Origin: CANKHA01 sp034668825
GTDB lineage: Bacteria; Pseudomonadota; Alphaproteobacteria; Rhizobiales; Xanthobacteraceae
Length of the DNA stretch: 49,416 nt
Direction of reading: 5' to 3'
Assembly (NCBI GenBank): GCA_034668825.1
Contig: JAXDOR010000141.1
Span: forward strand, 1 to 49,416
The position numbers were made by a program, and so were the translations under genes. The stretch's first letter is position 1; every line of letters starts with the position of its first letter. Shown piece by piece: positions 23,725-31,846 of the stretch. The notes beneath the pieces are model-generated. The model saw only the letters and a list, made by a program, of their open reading frames with translations, was not told where the DNA came from and made no database searches.

Positions 23725-24204
23725 ATGCGTACATTTGATCTAACCCCCCTCTACCGTTCGACCGTTGGCTTTGACCGGCTGTTTTCACTGCTGGACCAAG
23801 CCGGCAGCCACAACCCTGCCCCCGGCTACCCGCCCTACAACATCGAGCGGACCGGCGAGAACAACTATCGGGTCACGGTAGCGGTGGCCGGCTTTGGCGA
23901 GAGGGATCTCTCGCTTGAGACCAAGGAAAACACGCTGACGATCCGCGGTGAAAAGCAGGAGAAACAAGAGACCGGGGAAGTTGTCTATCAAGGCATCGCC
24001 GCCCGCGCCTTCGAACGCGTCTTCCAGCTCGCCGACTTCGTTCAGGTGAAAGGCGCGACGTTAGAGAATGGGCTCCTGCATGTCGATCTCGTTCGCGAGA
24101 TTCCCGAGGCCAAGAAGCCGAGGACGATTCCCATCGGCACCGCCGGCAAAACCGCCGCGGTCAAGGAAACTGAGCCGAAGGTCATCGATGCCAAGGCCGC
24201 CTAA
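23725..24204 (+). CDS. Small heat-shock protein, Hsp20 family
   Basis: This 159-residue chaperone prevents aggregation of unfolding proteins. It begins MRTFDLTPLYRSTVGFDRLF, the class A rhizobial Hsp20/IbpA start. The alpha-crystallin domain runs from about 34 to 135: YNIERTGENNYRVTVAVAGF, the LTIRGEKQEK strand and FERVFQLADFVQVKGATLENGL-type end (LENGLLHVDLVREIPEAKKP). The C-terminal IxI-like motif is TIPIGT. The ATG at 23725 has AGGAGG 7 bases upstream, inside the ROSE hairpin. The in-frame ATG at 23698 lies in the leader and is rejected as start. A clear terminator follows the stop. Confidence 0.95.
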   Translation: MRTFDLTPLYRSTVGFDRLFSLLDQAGSHNPAPGYPPYNIERTGENNYRVTVAVAGFGERDLSLETKENTLTIRGEKQEKQETGEVVYQGIAARAFERVFQLADFVQVKGATLENGLLHVDLVREIPEAKKPRTIPIGTAGKTAAVKETEPKVIDAKAA

Positions 24205-24228
24205 CGTTCAATTGTGAGCAACAATACG

Positions 24229-24256
24229 GCGCCCCGGTTTTTCCGGGGCGCTTTTT
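24229..24256 (+). terminator. Rho-independent terminator after hsp20
   Basis: GCGCCCCGG (24229-24237), loop TTTTT, CCGGGGCGC (24243-24251), then TTTTTATTT. It is a perfect 9-base-pair GC-rich stem, 24 bases after the hsp20 stop. Confidence 0.93.
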
Positions 24257-24279
24257 ATTTGGGCAAGGAGCCGGGCTTC

Positions 24280-24966
24280 TCATTCAAAGGTTTGGACGGG
24301 AGGCGTCGCAGGCGCGGCAGCCGGTGCCGTCTTGCTGGTCTCAGGTGGCGTGGAATTCGTCGCGATGGGATCGGCGGAGTTGGAAGCAGGTTTTGCCGGA
24401 GCGACGGCCGCAGACTTGGGCGCTGGCGCCGCGTTTCCGGCGGGCTGCCCGCCCTTGGCCCGGGTGGCTGGCTTGGGGGCAGGGGCTTTGTCGCGCGGCG
24501 CGTAGATGACGCGCGGGCTACGCGGGTCGGACGGTTGCGGCGCATATCGCGCATCCGGCTGATACGCGTCGGGTTCTGCCGTGTAGAGCGGATCCACATA
24601 ACGGCGCTCCGCATAGCGGGGATCCACGTAGCGAGGGTCGAGATAACGAGGATCGACATAACGCGGCCCCGGAGCGCCATAAGGCGCGGCGACCGGCACC
24701 ACCGGCTGAACCGACAGGATTTCTCCGCCGCGCGCGTCCACCATGACGCGGACCTCTTCGCCATAGCCGTCGATGGCGCGCAGGATGTAGGTCGACCCAC
24801 GACGAAGCGGCTGGCTTAGTGGCTCGAGTCCGGTCGATCGGACAATGGTCAAAATTTCATAGGGTGGAAGCTGAGCAGCGCGGAGCGAATCCTGGGCCTT
24901 AGCCGGGACAGAAGCGGCCAAGCAAAGCCCAGCAAGGCCGAGATAGATGATGGTCTTGTAAGTCAT
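24280..24966 (-). CDS. Secreted protein with PepSY-like domain and RYVDP repeats
   Basis: This 228-residue protein has a signal peptide (TIIYLGLAGLCLAASVPAKA, residues 5-24). About 55 residues that look like a PepSY-type module follow: PPYEILTIVRSTGLEPLSQP and then TYILRAIDGYGEEVRVMVDA. From about residue 102 five pentapeptide units (RYVDP, RYLDP, RYVDP, RYAER, RYVDP) follow in tandem. The last 90 residues are Ala/Pro/Lys-rich. The ATG at 24966 has a GGGGAG site. Domain order suggests a periplasmic or cell-wall protein; its function is unknown. Confidence 0.78.
   Translation of the reverse strand: MTYKTIIYLGLAGLCLAASVPAKAQDSLRAAQLPPYEILTIVRSTGLEPLSQPLRRGSTYILRAIDGYGEEVRVMVDARGGEILSVQPVVPVAAPYGAPGPRYVDPRYLDPRYVDPRYAERRYVDPLYTAEPDAYQPDARYAPQPSDPRSPRVIYAPRDKAPAPKPATRAKGGQPAGNAAPAPKSAAVAPAKPASNSADPIATNSTPPETSKTAPAAAPATPPVQTFE
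24588..24662. repeat. Five tandem 15-base coding repeats
   Basis: Five imperfect 15-base units of the form G(A/C)GGATC(C/G)ACATA(A/G)C start at 24588, 24603, 24618, 24633 and 24648. They encode the pentapeptide RYVDP variants on the minus strand. The units differ from one another at several bases, so the array is not freshly expanded. Confidence 0.8.
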
Positions 24967-25320
24967 GCTGTATCTCCCCGCTCAAATATTCGTTCTCTAA
25001 CGATAGCCGGGATTAGGGCGGCGGCAGGGCGGGTCTAAGCAACATTGCGCCCGCTAGGACGTTGCCGAAGTGTGACGGCAAACGGATGGAATTCGGGAAA
25101 GGCTACAATCCCCATTGCGCGGTCCTCCCCGTCCGTGTTCCTCTATCCGGCAGGTCGGCAGACAAGGCGAATTAAGGGCGAACCCTTGTATTGCCGCCGG
25201 AAATTTGTCATGGTCGCATAGGACAGTAGTACTGTCCCATTTGGCGGCCCGCCGCCGCGCTCTGACTCGGATCAGCGCGCGGGAGCGGCGGCCTTCAAGG
25301 CCCCGCGAACGAGGATGGAG
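24967..25320. other. Intergenic region between a secreted-protein gene and gltB
   Basis: These 354 bases are the divergent regulatory region of the secreted-protein gene and gltB. They hold a near-perfect palindrome (25221-25237), the hairpin AAGGG-CGAA-CCCTT (25174-25187) and GGCCTT-C-AAGGCC (25290-25302) just before the gltB ribosome site. I find no gene and no terminator. A short frame at 25115-25324 looks like noise. Confidence 0.6.
25221..25237. promoter_or_regulatory. 17-base palindromic operator upstream of gltB
   Basis: GGACAGTA-G-TACTGTCC has two perfect 8-base arms around one central base, 84 bases before the gltB start. Such symmetric sites bind dimeric regulators. I cannot name the regulator; no copy of this site occurs elsewhere that I noticed. 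Confidence 0.55.
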
Positions 25321-28300
25321 ATGAGTGCGACCGCAGTCGCGAGTGAGGAGCTGACCGTCCCCGTCATGGCGGCGCACTTTGCCGATTCGGGCGACCCCGG
25401 CCTCCCCCCTGTTCAAGGACTCTACGATCCCGCGTTCGATAAAGATGCATGCGGCGTCGGTTTCATCGCCGACCTCAAGGGACGCAAGTCGCACAAGATC
25501 GTCGACGACGCGCTGACCATCCTGCTCAATCTGGAACATCGCGGCGCGGTGGGCGCCGACCCGCGCGCCGGCGACGGCGCCGGCATCCTCGTCCAGATCC
25601 CGCATAAATTTTTCGCGCGCAAAGCCGCCGAGCTCGGCATCACCTTGCCGCCGCCGGGCGAATACGCCATCGGCTATCTATTCCTGCCGCGCGAGGATCA
25701 ATGGCGCGAGGTGATCCGTCAGACCTATGTGGACATGGCCACTCGGGAAAGCATGCCTATTCTCGGCTGGCGCGACGTGCCGACCGACAATTCGACGCTC
25801 GGCGAATCCGTGAAGCCGACCGAACCGGTGCACATGCAAGTGTTCATCGGGCGCGGCGACAAGATCAAGTCGGAAGACGAGTTCGAGCGCCGGCTCTACA
25901 TCCTGCGCAAGTCCATCTCGAGCACCATCTACCAGCAGCGCGAACGCCGCACCTCCGGCTATTACCCGGTGTCGATCTCATGCCGGACCGTCATCTACAA
26001 AGGCATGTTCCTGGCCGACCAGCTCAACACTTATTATCCCGATCTGCATGAGCCGGATTTCGAGAGCGCGCTTGCGCTCATTCACCAGCGATTCTCCACC
26101 AACACCTTTCCTACCTGGTCGCTGGCGCATCCCTACCGGATGATCGCGCATAACGGCGAGATCAATACGCTGCGTGGCAACAACAACTGGATGGCGGCGC
26201 GGCAGGCGTCGGTCTCATCAAAGCTTTTCGGCGACGACATCACGAGGCTTTGGCCGATCTCCTACGAAGGCCAGTCCGACACCGCTTGTTTCGACAACGC
26301 CCTCGAATTTCTGGTGCAGGGCGGCTACTCGCTCGCACACGCCATGATGATGATGATTCCCGAAGCCTGGGCGGGTAATCCGCTCATGGACGAGGAGCGC
26401 CGCTCTTTCTACGAATACAACGCTGCACTGATGGAGCCGTGGGACGGGCCGGCGGCGATTGCCTTTACCAACGGAAGGCAAATCGGCGCCACCCTTGACC
26501 GCAATGGCTTGCGGCCCGCGCGTTATTTCCTCACCCGCGATGACCGCATCATCATGGCGTCCGAAATGGGCGTGCTGCCCGTCGCCGAAAAAGATATCGT
26601 CTGCAAATGGCGGCTGCAGCCCGGCAAGATGCTGCTTGTCGACCTCGACGAAGGCCGCCTGATTCCCGACGAAGAGCTGAAGTCGACGCTGGCGCGCCGC
26701 AATCCCTATCGGGAATGGCTGCAACGCACTCAGATCGTGCTGGAAGACCTGCCGCCGGTCGTCGCGCAAGCTAGCAAATCAAACCTGTCGCTGCTCGATC
26801 GTCAGCAGACCTTCGGCTACACATACGAAGACCTCAAGATCCTGATGGAGCCAATGGCAACCACAGGAGAGGAGGCGGTCGGCTCCATGGGCAACGACAC
26901 GCCGATCTCGGCGCTGTCGGACCGAGCAAAGTCGCTCTTCACCTATTTCAAGCAGAATTTCGCTCAAGTGACGAACCCGCCGATCGACCCGATCCGCGAA
27001 GAACTCGTTATGAGCCTTGTGTCCATCATTGGGCCGCGGCCGAATCTATTCGACCTCGAAGGCATGTCGCGGACGAAGCGACTTGAAGTCCGTCAACCAA
27101 TCCTCGCCAACGCGGACCTCGAAAAAATCCGATCGATTTCCGATCTGCCGGACTCGCATTTCAAGTCGTTGACGCTCGATACCACCTTCCCCTCGGAGCA
27201 TGGCGCCGCCGGAATGGAGGATGCGCTTGAGCAACTGTGCACCCGTGCTAAACAGGCGGTGCGCGACGGTATCAACATTATCATCCTGTCCGACCGTGAG
27301 GCCGGAACCGATCGCGTGCCGATCCCCTCGCTATTGGCCTGCGCCGCGGTACACCACCATCTCATCCGCAAGGGCTTGCGCACGTCTGTTGGTCTTGTTG
27401 TTGAATCCGGCGAGCCGCGCGAGGTGCATCACTTCGCCTGCCTCGCGGGTTACGGCGCGGAAGCGATCAACCCCTATCTGGCTTTCGAAACCCTGATCGG
27501 GATGAAAAACGATCTGCCGCAGAAGCTCGACGAAAAAGAGATCATCAAACGCTATATCAAGTCGATCGATAAGGGCCTGCTCAAGGTGATGTCGAAGATG
27601 GGCATCTCCACCTATCAATCTTATTGTGGAGCCCAAATCTTCGATGCGGTCGGCCTGCAAGAGGCTTTCGTCGCCAAATACTTTACCGGAACCGCAACCC
27701 GCATTGAGGGTATCGGCCTCGCTGAGATTGCGGAGGAAGCGGTGTGCCGACACCGCGATGCGTTTAGCGACGCACCGATCTATCGCAACTCGCTCGACGT
27801 CGGCGGCGAATATCAGCTCCGGCTTCGTGGCGAGGATCACGTGTGGAATGCCGCTACCGTTGCGGCGTTGCAGCACGCGGTGCGCGGAAATTCCTATGAA
27901 AAATATCGCGCCTTCGCGCAAATATTAAACGAGCAGACGGAGAAGCTCCTCACCATTCGCGGCTTGTTCCGCCTGAAGGGCGCGGACGAGGATGGCCGTC
28001 AGCCGGTGCCGATCAACGACGTGGAGCCGGCGAAGGAGATCGTCAAGCGCTTCTCCACCGGCGCCATGTCCTTCGGCTCGATCTCGCGCGAAGCCCATAC
28101 CACGCTTGCTATCGCCATGAACCGGATCGGCGGCAAGTCGAATACCGGCGAAGGCGGCGAGGAAGTCGACCGTTTCAAGCCACTGCCGAACGGAGACTCC
28201 ATGCGTTCGGCAATCAAGCAGGTCGCCTCCGGGCGATTCGGCGTCACCGCCGAATATCTGGTCAATGCCGACATGATGCAGATCAAGATGGCGCAGGGCG

Positions 28301-30021
28301 CGAAGCCCGGCGAGGGCGGGCAATTGCCAGGCCACAAAGTTGATAGGACCATCGCCAAGGTGCGCTATTCTATGCCCGGCGTCGGCCTGATTTCGCCGCC
28401 GCCGCACCATGACATTTATTCGATCGAAGACCTCGCGCAGCTCATCTTCGACCTCAAAAACGTCAATCCGGACGGTTTGGTGTCGGTGAAGCTCGTGTCC
28501 GAGATCGGCGTTGGCACGGTCGCCGCCGGCGTATCGAAGGCGCGCGCGGACCACGTCACCATCGCCGGCTTCGAGGGCGGCACCGGTGCGTCGCCGCTAA
28601 CCTCGATCAAACACGCGGGCTCGCCCTGGGAAATCGGGTTGGCGGAAACCCATCAGACGCTGGTCATCAATAGACTTCGCAGCCGCATCGCGGTTCAGGT
28701 CGATGGCGGCATTCGCACCGGCCGCGACGTGGTCGTGGGCGCGATGCTCGGAGCCGACGAGTTCGGTTTCGCCACCGCGCCGCTGATCGCCGCCGGCTGC
28801 ATCATGATGCGAAAGTGCCACCTCAACACCTGCCCGGTCGGCGTGGCGACGCAAGACCCGGTGCTGCGTAAACGCTTCAAGGGCCAACCCGAACACGTCA
28901 TCAATTTCTTTTTCTTTGTCGCCGAGGAAGTGCGCGAGCTGATGGCAGCGTTGGGCTATCGCCGTTTCGACGAAATGATCGGGCAGATGCAGATGCTCGA
29001 TCAGCGCGCGCTGGTCAGCCATTGGAAAGCCAAAGGCCTGGATTTCTCGAGGCTCTTCCATAAGCCGTCGGTGCCGGAGGGAACGCGCATCTACAAGTCC
29101 GAGTCTCAGGATCACAAGATCCACGATATCCTCGACCGTAAGCTCATGGCGCAAGCCCAGCCCGCGCTCGATCGCGGCGAGCCGGTCAAGCTCGAAACGG
29201 CCATCAGGAATACCGATCGATCCGCAGGCGCCATGCTCTCCGGCGAGATCGCCAAGCGCTATGGCCACGCCGGCCTGCCGGACGACACCATTCAGGTGAA
29301 GATGAAAGGCACCGCCGGTCAGAGCTTCGGCGCCTGGCTTGCGCACGGCGTCACCTTCGATCTCGAAGGCGAAGCCAATGACTATGTCGGCAAGGGCCTG
29401 TCCGGCGGCAAGCTGGTTGTCCGCCCGCCTGCGGACTGCGGCTTCGTGCCGGAGGAATCCATCATCGTCGGCAATACGGTGCTCTATGGCGCCATCGCCG
29501 GCGAGTGTTATTTCCGCGGCGTTGCGGGCGAGCGGTTTGCCGTTCGCAATTCAGGCGCGATCGCTATCGTTGAAGGCGCGGGCGATCATTGCTGCGAATA
29601 CATGACCGGGGGTCTGGTTGTGGTACTGGGCCGGACCGGACGCAATTTCGCCGCGGGCATGTCCGGGGGCATCGCCTATGTGCTCGACGAGGACGGCACG
29701 TTTGAGACACGCTGCAACATGGCGATGGTCGAACTTGAGCCGGTGATGGACGAAGAAAATGTCAACGAGCGCGTCTACCACCAATTCAACGATCTCACCG
29801 GACATGGCAAAATCGATGTCCTGGCCGATCTGACGCGCTCAGATACCGAGCGGCTGCATTATCTCATCAGCAGTCACGCGCGCTATACGGGCTCCGCCCG
29901 GGCGGCGCAGATCCTCGCCGACTGGAAAAAATATTGCCAGATGTTCCGCAAAGTGATGCCGGTCGAGTACCGCCGCGCACTGGCGGAGATGGCGAAGGCA
30001 AGCTTGCAAGCAGCAGAATAG
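25321..30021 (+). CDS. gltB: Glutamate synthase (NADPH), large (alpha) subunit
   Basis: This 1,566-residue enzyme makes two glutamates from glutamine and 2-oxoglutarate. An N-terminal propeptide ends before Cys44 in KDACGVGF; after processing that Cys is the glutamine-hydrolysing nucleophile of the type-2 amidotransferase domain. The central domain and the FMN-binding synthase domain follow, with GEGGEEVDR and AQGAKPGEGGQLPGHK. The 3Fe-4S cysteines are in CIMMRKCHLNTC, spaced x5 and x4 as in Azospirillum. The last part is the GXGXG beta-helix. The ATG at 25321 has GAGG 6 bases upstream; an ATG at 25315 is the alternative. It is cotranscribed with gltD, 2 bases apart. Confidence 0.97.
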   Translation: MSATAVASEELTVPVMAAHFADSGDPGLPPVQGLYDPAFDKDACGVGFIADLKGRKSHKIVDDALTILLNLEHRGAVGADPRAGDGAGILVQIPHKFFARKAAELGITLPPPGEYAIGYLFLPREDQWREVIRQTYVDMATRESMPILGWRDVPTDNSTLGESVKPTEPVHMQVFIGRGDKIKSEDEFERRLYILRKSISSTIYQQRERRTSGYYPVSISCRTVIYKGMFLADQLNTYYPDLHEPDFESALALIHQRFSTNTFPTWSLAHPYRMIAHNGEINTLRGNNNWMAARQASVSSKLFGDDITRLWPISYEGQSDTACFDNALEFLVQGGYSLAHAMMMMIPEAWAGNPLMDEERRSFYEYNAALMEPWDGPAAIAFTNGRQIGATLDRNGLRPARYFLTRDDRIIMASEMGVLPVAEKDIVCKWRLQPGKMLLVDLDEGRLIPDEELKSTLARRNPYREWLQRTQIVLEDLPPVVAQASKSNLSLLDRQQTFGYTYEDLKILMEPMATTGEEAVGSMGNDTPISALSDRAKSLFTYFKQNFAQVTNPPIDPIREELVMSLVSIIGPRPNLFDLEGMSRTKRLEVRQPILANADLEKIRSISDLPDSHFKSLTLDTTFPSEHGAAGMEDALEQLCTRAKQAVRDGINIIILSDREAGTDRVPIPSLLACAAVHHHLIRKGLRTSVGLVVESGEPREVHHFACLAGYGAEAINPYLAFETLIGMKNDLPQKLDEKEIIKRYIKSIDKGLLKVMSKMGISTYQSYCGAQIFDAVGLQEAFVAKYFTGTATRIEGIGLAEIAEEAVCRHRDAFSDAPIYRNSLDVGGEYQLRLRGEDHVWNAATVAALQHAVRGNSYEKYRAFAQILNEQTEKLLTIRGLFRLKGADEDGRQPVPINDVEPAKEIVKRFSTGAMSFGSISREAHTTLAIAMNRIGGKSNTGEGGEEVDRFKPLPNGDSMRSAIKQVASGRFGVTAEYLVNADMMQIKMAQGAKPGEGGQLPGHKVDRTIAKVRYSMPGVGLISPPPHHDIYSIEDLAQLIFDLKNVNPDGLVSVKLVSEIGVGTVAAGVSKARADHVTIAGFEGGTGASPLTSIKHAGSPWEIGLAETHQTLVINRLRSRIAVQVDGGIRTGRDVVVGAMLGADEFGFATAPLIAAGCIMMRKCHLNTCPVGVATQDPVLRKRFKGQPEHVINFFFFVAEEVRELMAALGYRRFDEMIGQMQMLDQRALVSHWKAKGLDFSRLFHKPSVPEGTRIYKSESQDHKIHDILDRKLMAQAQPALDRGEPVKLETAIRNTDRSAGAMLSGEIAKRYGHAGLPDDTIQVKMKGTAGQSFGAWLAHGVTFDLEGEANDYVGKGLSGGKLVVRPPADCGFVPEESIIVGNTVLYGAIAGECYFRGVAGERFAVRNSGAIAIVEGAGDHCCEYMTGGLVVVLGRTGRNFAAGMSGGIAYVLDEDGTFETRCNMAMVELEPVMDEENVNERVYHQFNDLTGHGKIDVLADLTRSDTERLHYLISSHARYTGSARAAQILADWKKYCQMFRKVMPVEYRRALAEMAKASLQAAE

Positions 30022-30023
30022 TT

Positions 30024-31439
30024 ATGGGCAAGGTCACTGGTTTCCTCGAAATCGAGCGGAACGACCGCGACTATGCGCCGGTCGAGGAACGCGTGCGCCA
30101 CTGGCATGAATTCGTCATCCCGCTGCCGGAAAAGGAAACCCGTGACCAAGCGGCCCGCTGCATGGATTGCGGCATTCCTTTTTGTCACACCGCCTGTCCG
30201 GTAAACAACCAGATCCCCGACTGGAACGATCTGGTTTATAAAGGAAATTGGGACGAAGCCTCGCGCAACCTGCATTCCACCAATAACTTCCCGGAAGTCA
30301 CCGGCCGTGTGTGTCCCGCGCCCTGCGAGGCGTCCTGCACGCTGAACCTCGATGACAATCCGGTCACCATCAAGACCATCGAAGCCGCCATCGCCGATCA
30401 CGCTCTCGCCCAAGGCTTGAAACCGGAGCCGCCGGCGAACCGGACGGGAAAGAAGATCGCCATTATCGGCTCCGGACCGGCGGGACTTGCCTGCGCGCAA
30501 CAGCTCGCCCGGGCGGGACATGACGTGCATGTTTATGAAAAGCACGCGAAAGCCGGCGGCCTGCTCCGCTACGGCATCCCCGATTTCAAGATGGAGAAGC
30601 ACTACGTCGACAGCCGCGTGACGCAGATGGAAGCCGAAGGCGTGCGCTTCCATTACAATTCCCATGTCGGCGCAGAAATGCCGGCGGAAAGCTTGTTGCA
30701 AGACTATGACGCGGTGGTGCTCGCCGGCGGCGCGGAGAAGCCGCGCGATATCCCGATTCCCGGCCGTGAATTAAAAGGCATCTATTTCGCCATGGAATTT
30801 CTGCCGCAGCAGAACCGTCGCATCAGCGGCGAGCCGGCAGACGGCACCGAACCGATCCTGGCGACGGGCAAGCATGTGGTGGTGATTGGCGGCGGCGATA
30901 CCGGCTCCGACTGTATCGGAACGTCGATCCGTCAGGGTGCGCTCTCGGTTACCAATTTCGAAATCATGCCGCAGCCGCCGGAGAAGGAAAACAAGCTCCT
31001 GGTCTGGCCGGATTGGCCGCTGAAGTTGCGCACCTCGTCAAGTCATGAGGAAGGCGCCGAACGCGATTTCGCCGTGATGACAACGAAATTTACCGGCGAG
31101 AAGGGGCGCGTCACCAAGCTTCACTGCGTGCGCGTCGACGAGAAGATCAAGCCTATCCCCGGCAGCGACTTCGAGATTGCGGCTGATCTTGTCCTGCTCG
31201 CCATGGGATTCGTACATCCGGTGCACGAGGGAATGATCAAGTCGCTGGGGTTAGCCCTCGATCCGCGCGGCAATGTGAAGGCCGACACCAACGCCTATCA
31301 GACCTCATTGCCGAAGGTATTCACCGCCGGCGACATGCGCCGCGGCCAGTCGCTGGTGGTTTGGGCGATCCGCGAGGGCCGCCAGGCAGCCCATGCCGTC
31401 GACAAGTATTTGATGGGTTCCACGACGCTTCCGCGCTAG
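30024..31439 (+). CDS. gltD: Glutamate synthase, small (beta) subunit
   Basis: This 471-residue flavoprotein passes electrons from NADPH to GltB. Near the start, cysteine clusters CMDCGIPFCHTACP and CPAPCEASC bind 4Fe-4S centres. The FAD site is IIGSGPAGLACAQQLARAGH (about 147-166) and the NADPH site is VVIGGGDTGSDCIGTSIRQG (about 290-309). FTAGDMRRGQSLVVWA is the conserved C-terminal FAD motif. The ATG is at 30024, 2 bases after the gltB stop; the upstream frame to 29934 lies inside gltB and is rejected. With gltB it makes the ammonium assimilation enzyme. Confidence 0.96.
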   Translation: MGKVTGFLEIERNDRDYAPVEERVRHWHEFVIPLPEKETRDQAARCMDCGIPFCHTACPVNNQIPDWNDLVYKGNWDEASRNLHSTNNFPEVTGRVCPAPCEASCTLNLDDNPVTIKTIEAAIADHALAQGLKPEPPANRTGKKIAIIGSGPAGLACAQQLARAGHDVHVYEKHAKAGGLLRYGIPDFKMEKHYVDSRVTQMEAEGVRFHYNSHVGAEMPAESLLQDYDAVVLAGGAEKPRDIPIPGRELKGIYFAMEFLPQQNRRISGEPADGTEPILATGKHVVVIGGGDTGSDCIGTSIRQGALSVTNFEIMPQPPEKENKLLVWPDWPLKLRTSSSHEEGAERDFAVMTTKFTGEKGRVTKLHCVRVDEKIKPIPGSDFEIAADLVLLAMGFVHPVHEGMIKSLGLALDPRGNVKADTNAYQTSLPKVFTAGDMRRGQSLVVWAIREGRQAAHAVDKYLMGSTTLPR

Positions 31440-31480
31440 CCAAAATCCCCTTTTATCTCACCGTACCGCCTTCCACCTTA

Positions 31481-31523
31481 CGCCAGCGGGGTGCTATCGT
31501 TGATGTTGACTTGACCGCTGGCG
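31481..31523. repeat. Inverted repeat before a small secreted-protein gene
   Basis: CGCCAGCGG (31481-31489) and CCGCTGGCG (31515-31523) are perfect 9-base arms around a 25-base spacer, 49 bases before the ATG at 31573 and 42 bases after the gltD stop. It could be an operator pair or a leader stem. There is no U-run after it. Confidence 0.5.
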
Positions 31524-31572
31524 CATTACGTCAGCGATCAGGCAAAGGGGCGGCAGCCATAAGGAGAACGCC

Positions 31573-31827
31573 ATGACTAGAGTCTGGAAATGCGTTCCTG
31601 CGTTGCTCGTAACGATCGGGCTTTTTTGCGTAGGAGCCGAGGCAAAGGAATTCAAAAAAGCGGAAAAGGGAGTGAAGTCCGAGACAACGAAAGTGCGCAT
31701 GGGATGGGAGCCAGGATGGAAAGAGAACTTCCGGGCGCAGCACCCGGTTGGATCGAAGAGTGGCAGCAAGACTTACACGCCAAAATGTAAGGGCAAAAAA
31801 TGCGGTCCGGAGTGGCGACGATCTTGA
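31573..31827 (+). CDS. Small secreted basic protein, unknown
   Basis: This 84-residue protein has a signal peptide (VPALLVTIGLFCVGAEA, about residues 8-24). A mature part of about 60 residues has many lysines, a GWEPGWKENF motif and two cysteines near the end (KCKGKKCGPEW), which could form a disulphide. I do not recognise the family. AAGGAG lies 7 bases before the ATG, good evidence that it is translated. It follows gltD on the same strand, but the 133-base gap with an inverted repeat suggests its own promoter. It converges with the SGNH hydrolase gene. Confidence 0.7.
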   Translation: MTRVWKCVPALLVTIGLFCVGAEAKEFKKAEKGVKSETTKVRMGWEPGWKENFRAQHPVGSKSGSKTYTPKCKGKKCGPEWRRS

Positions 31828-31846
31828 GGAATATGATCCCCGCGCT

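Noticed and set aside
24588..24662. Regular repeat array that could be taken for a small CRISPR.
   Set aside because: Units are directly adjacent without spacers, vary in sequence, and encode in-frame pentapeptides of a secreted protein.
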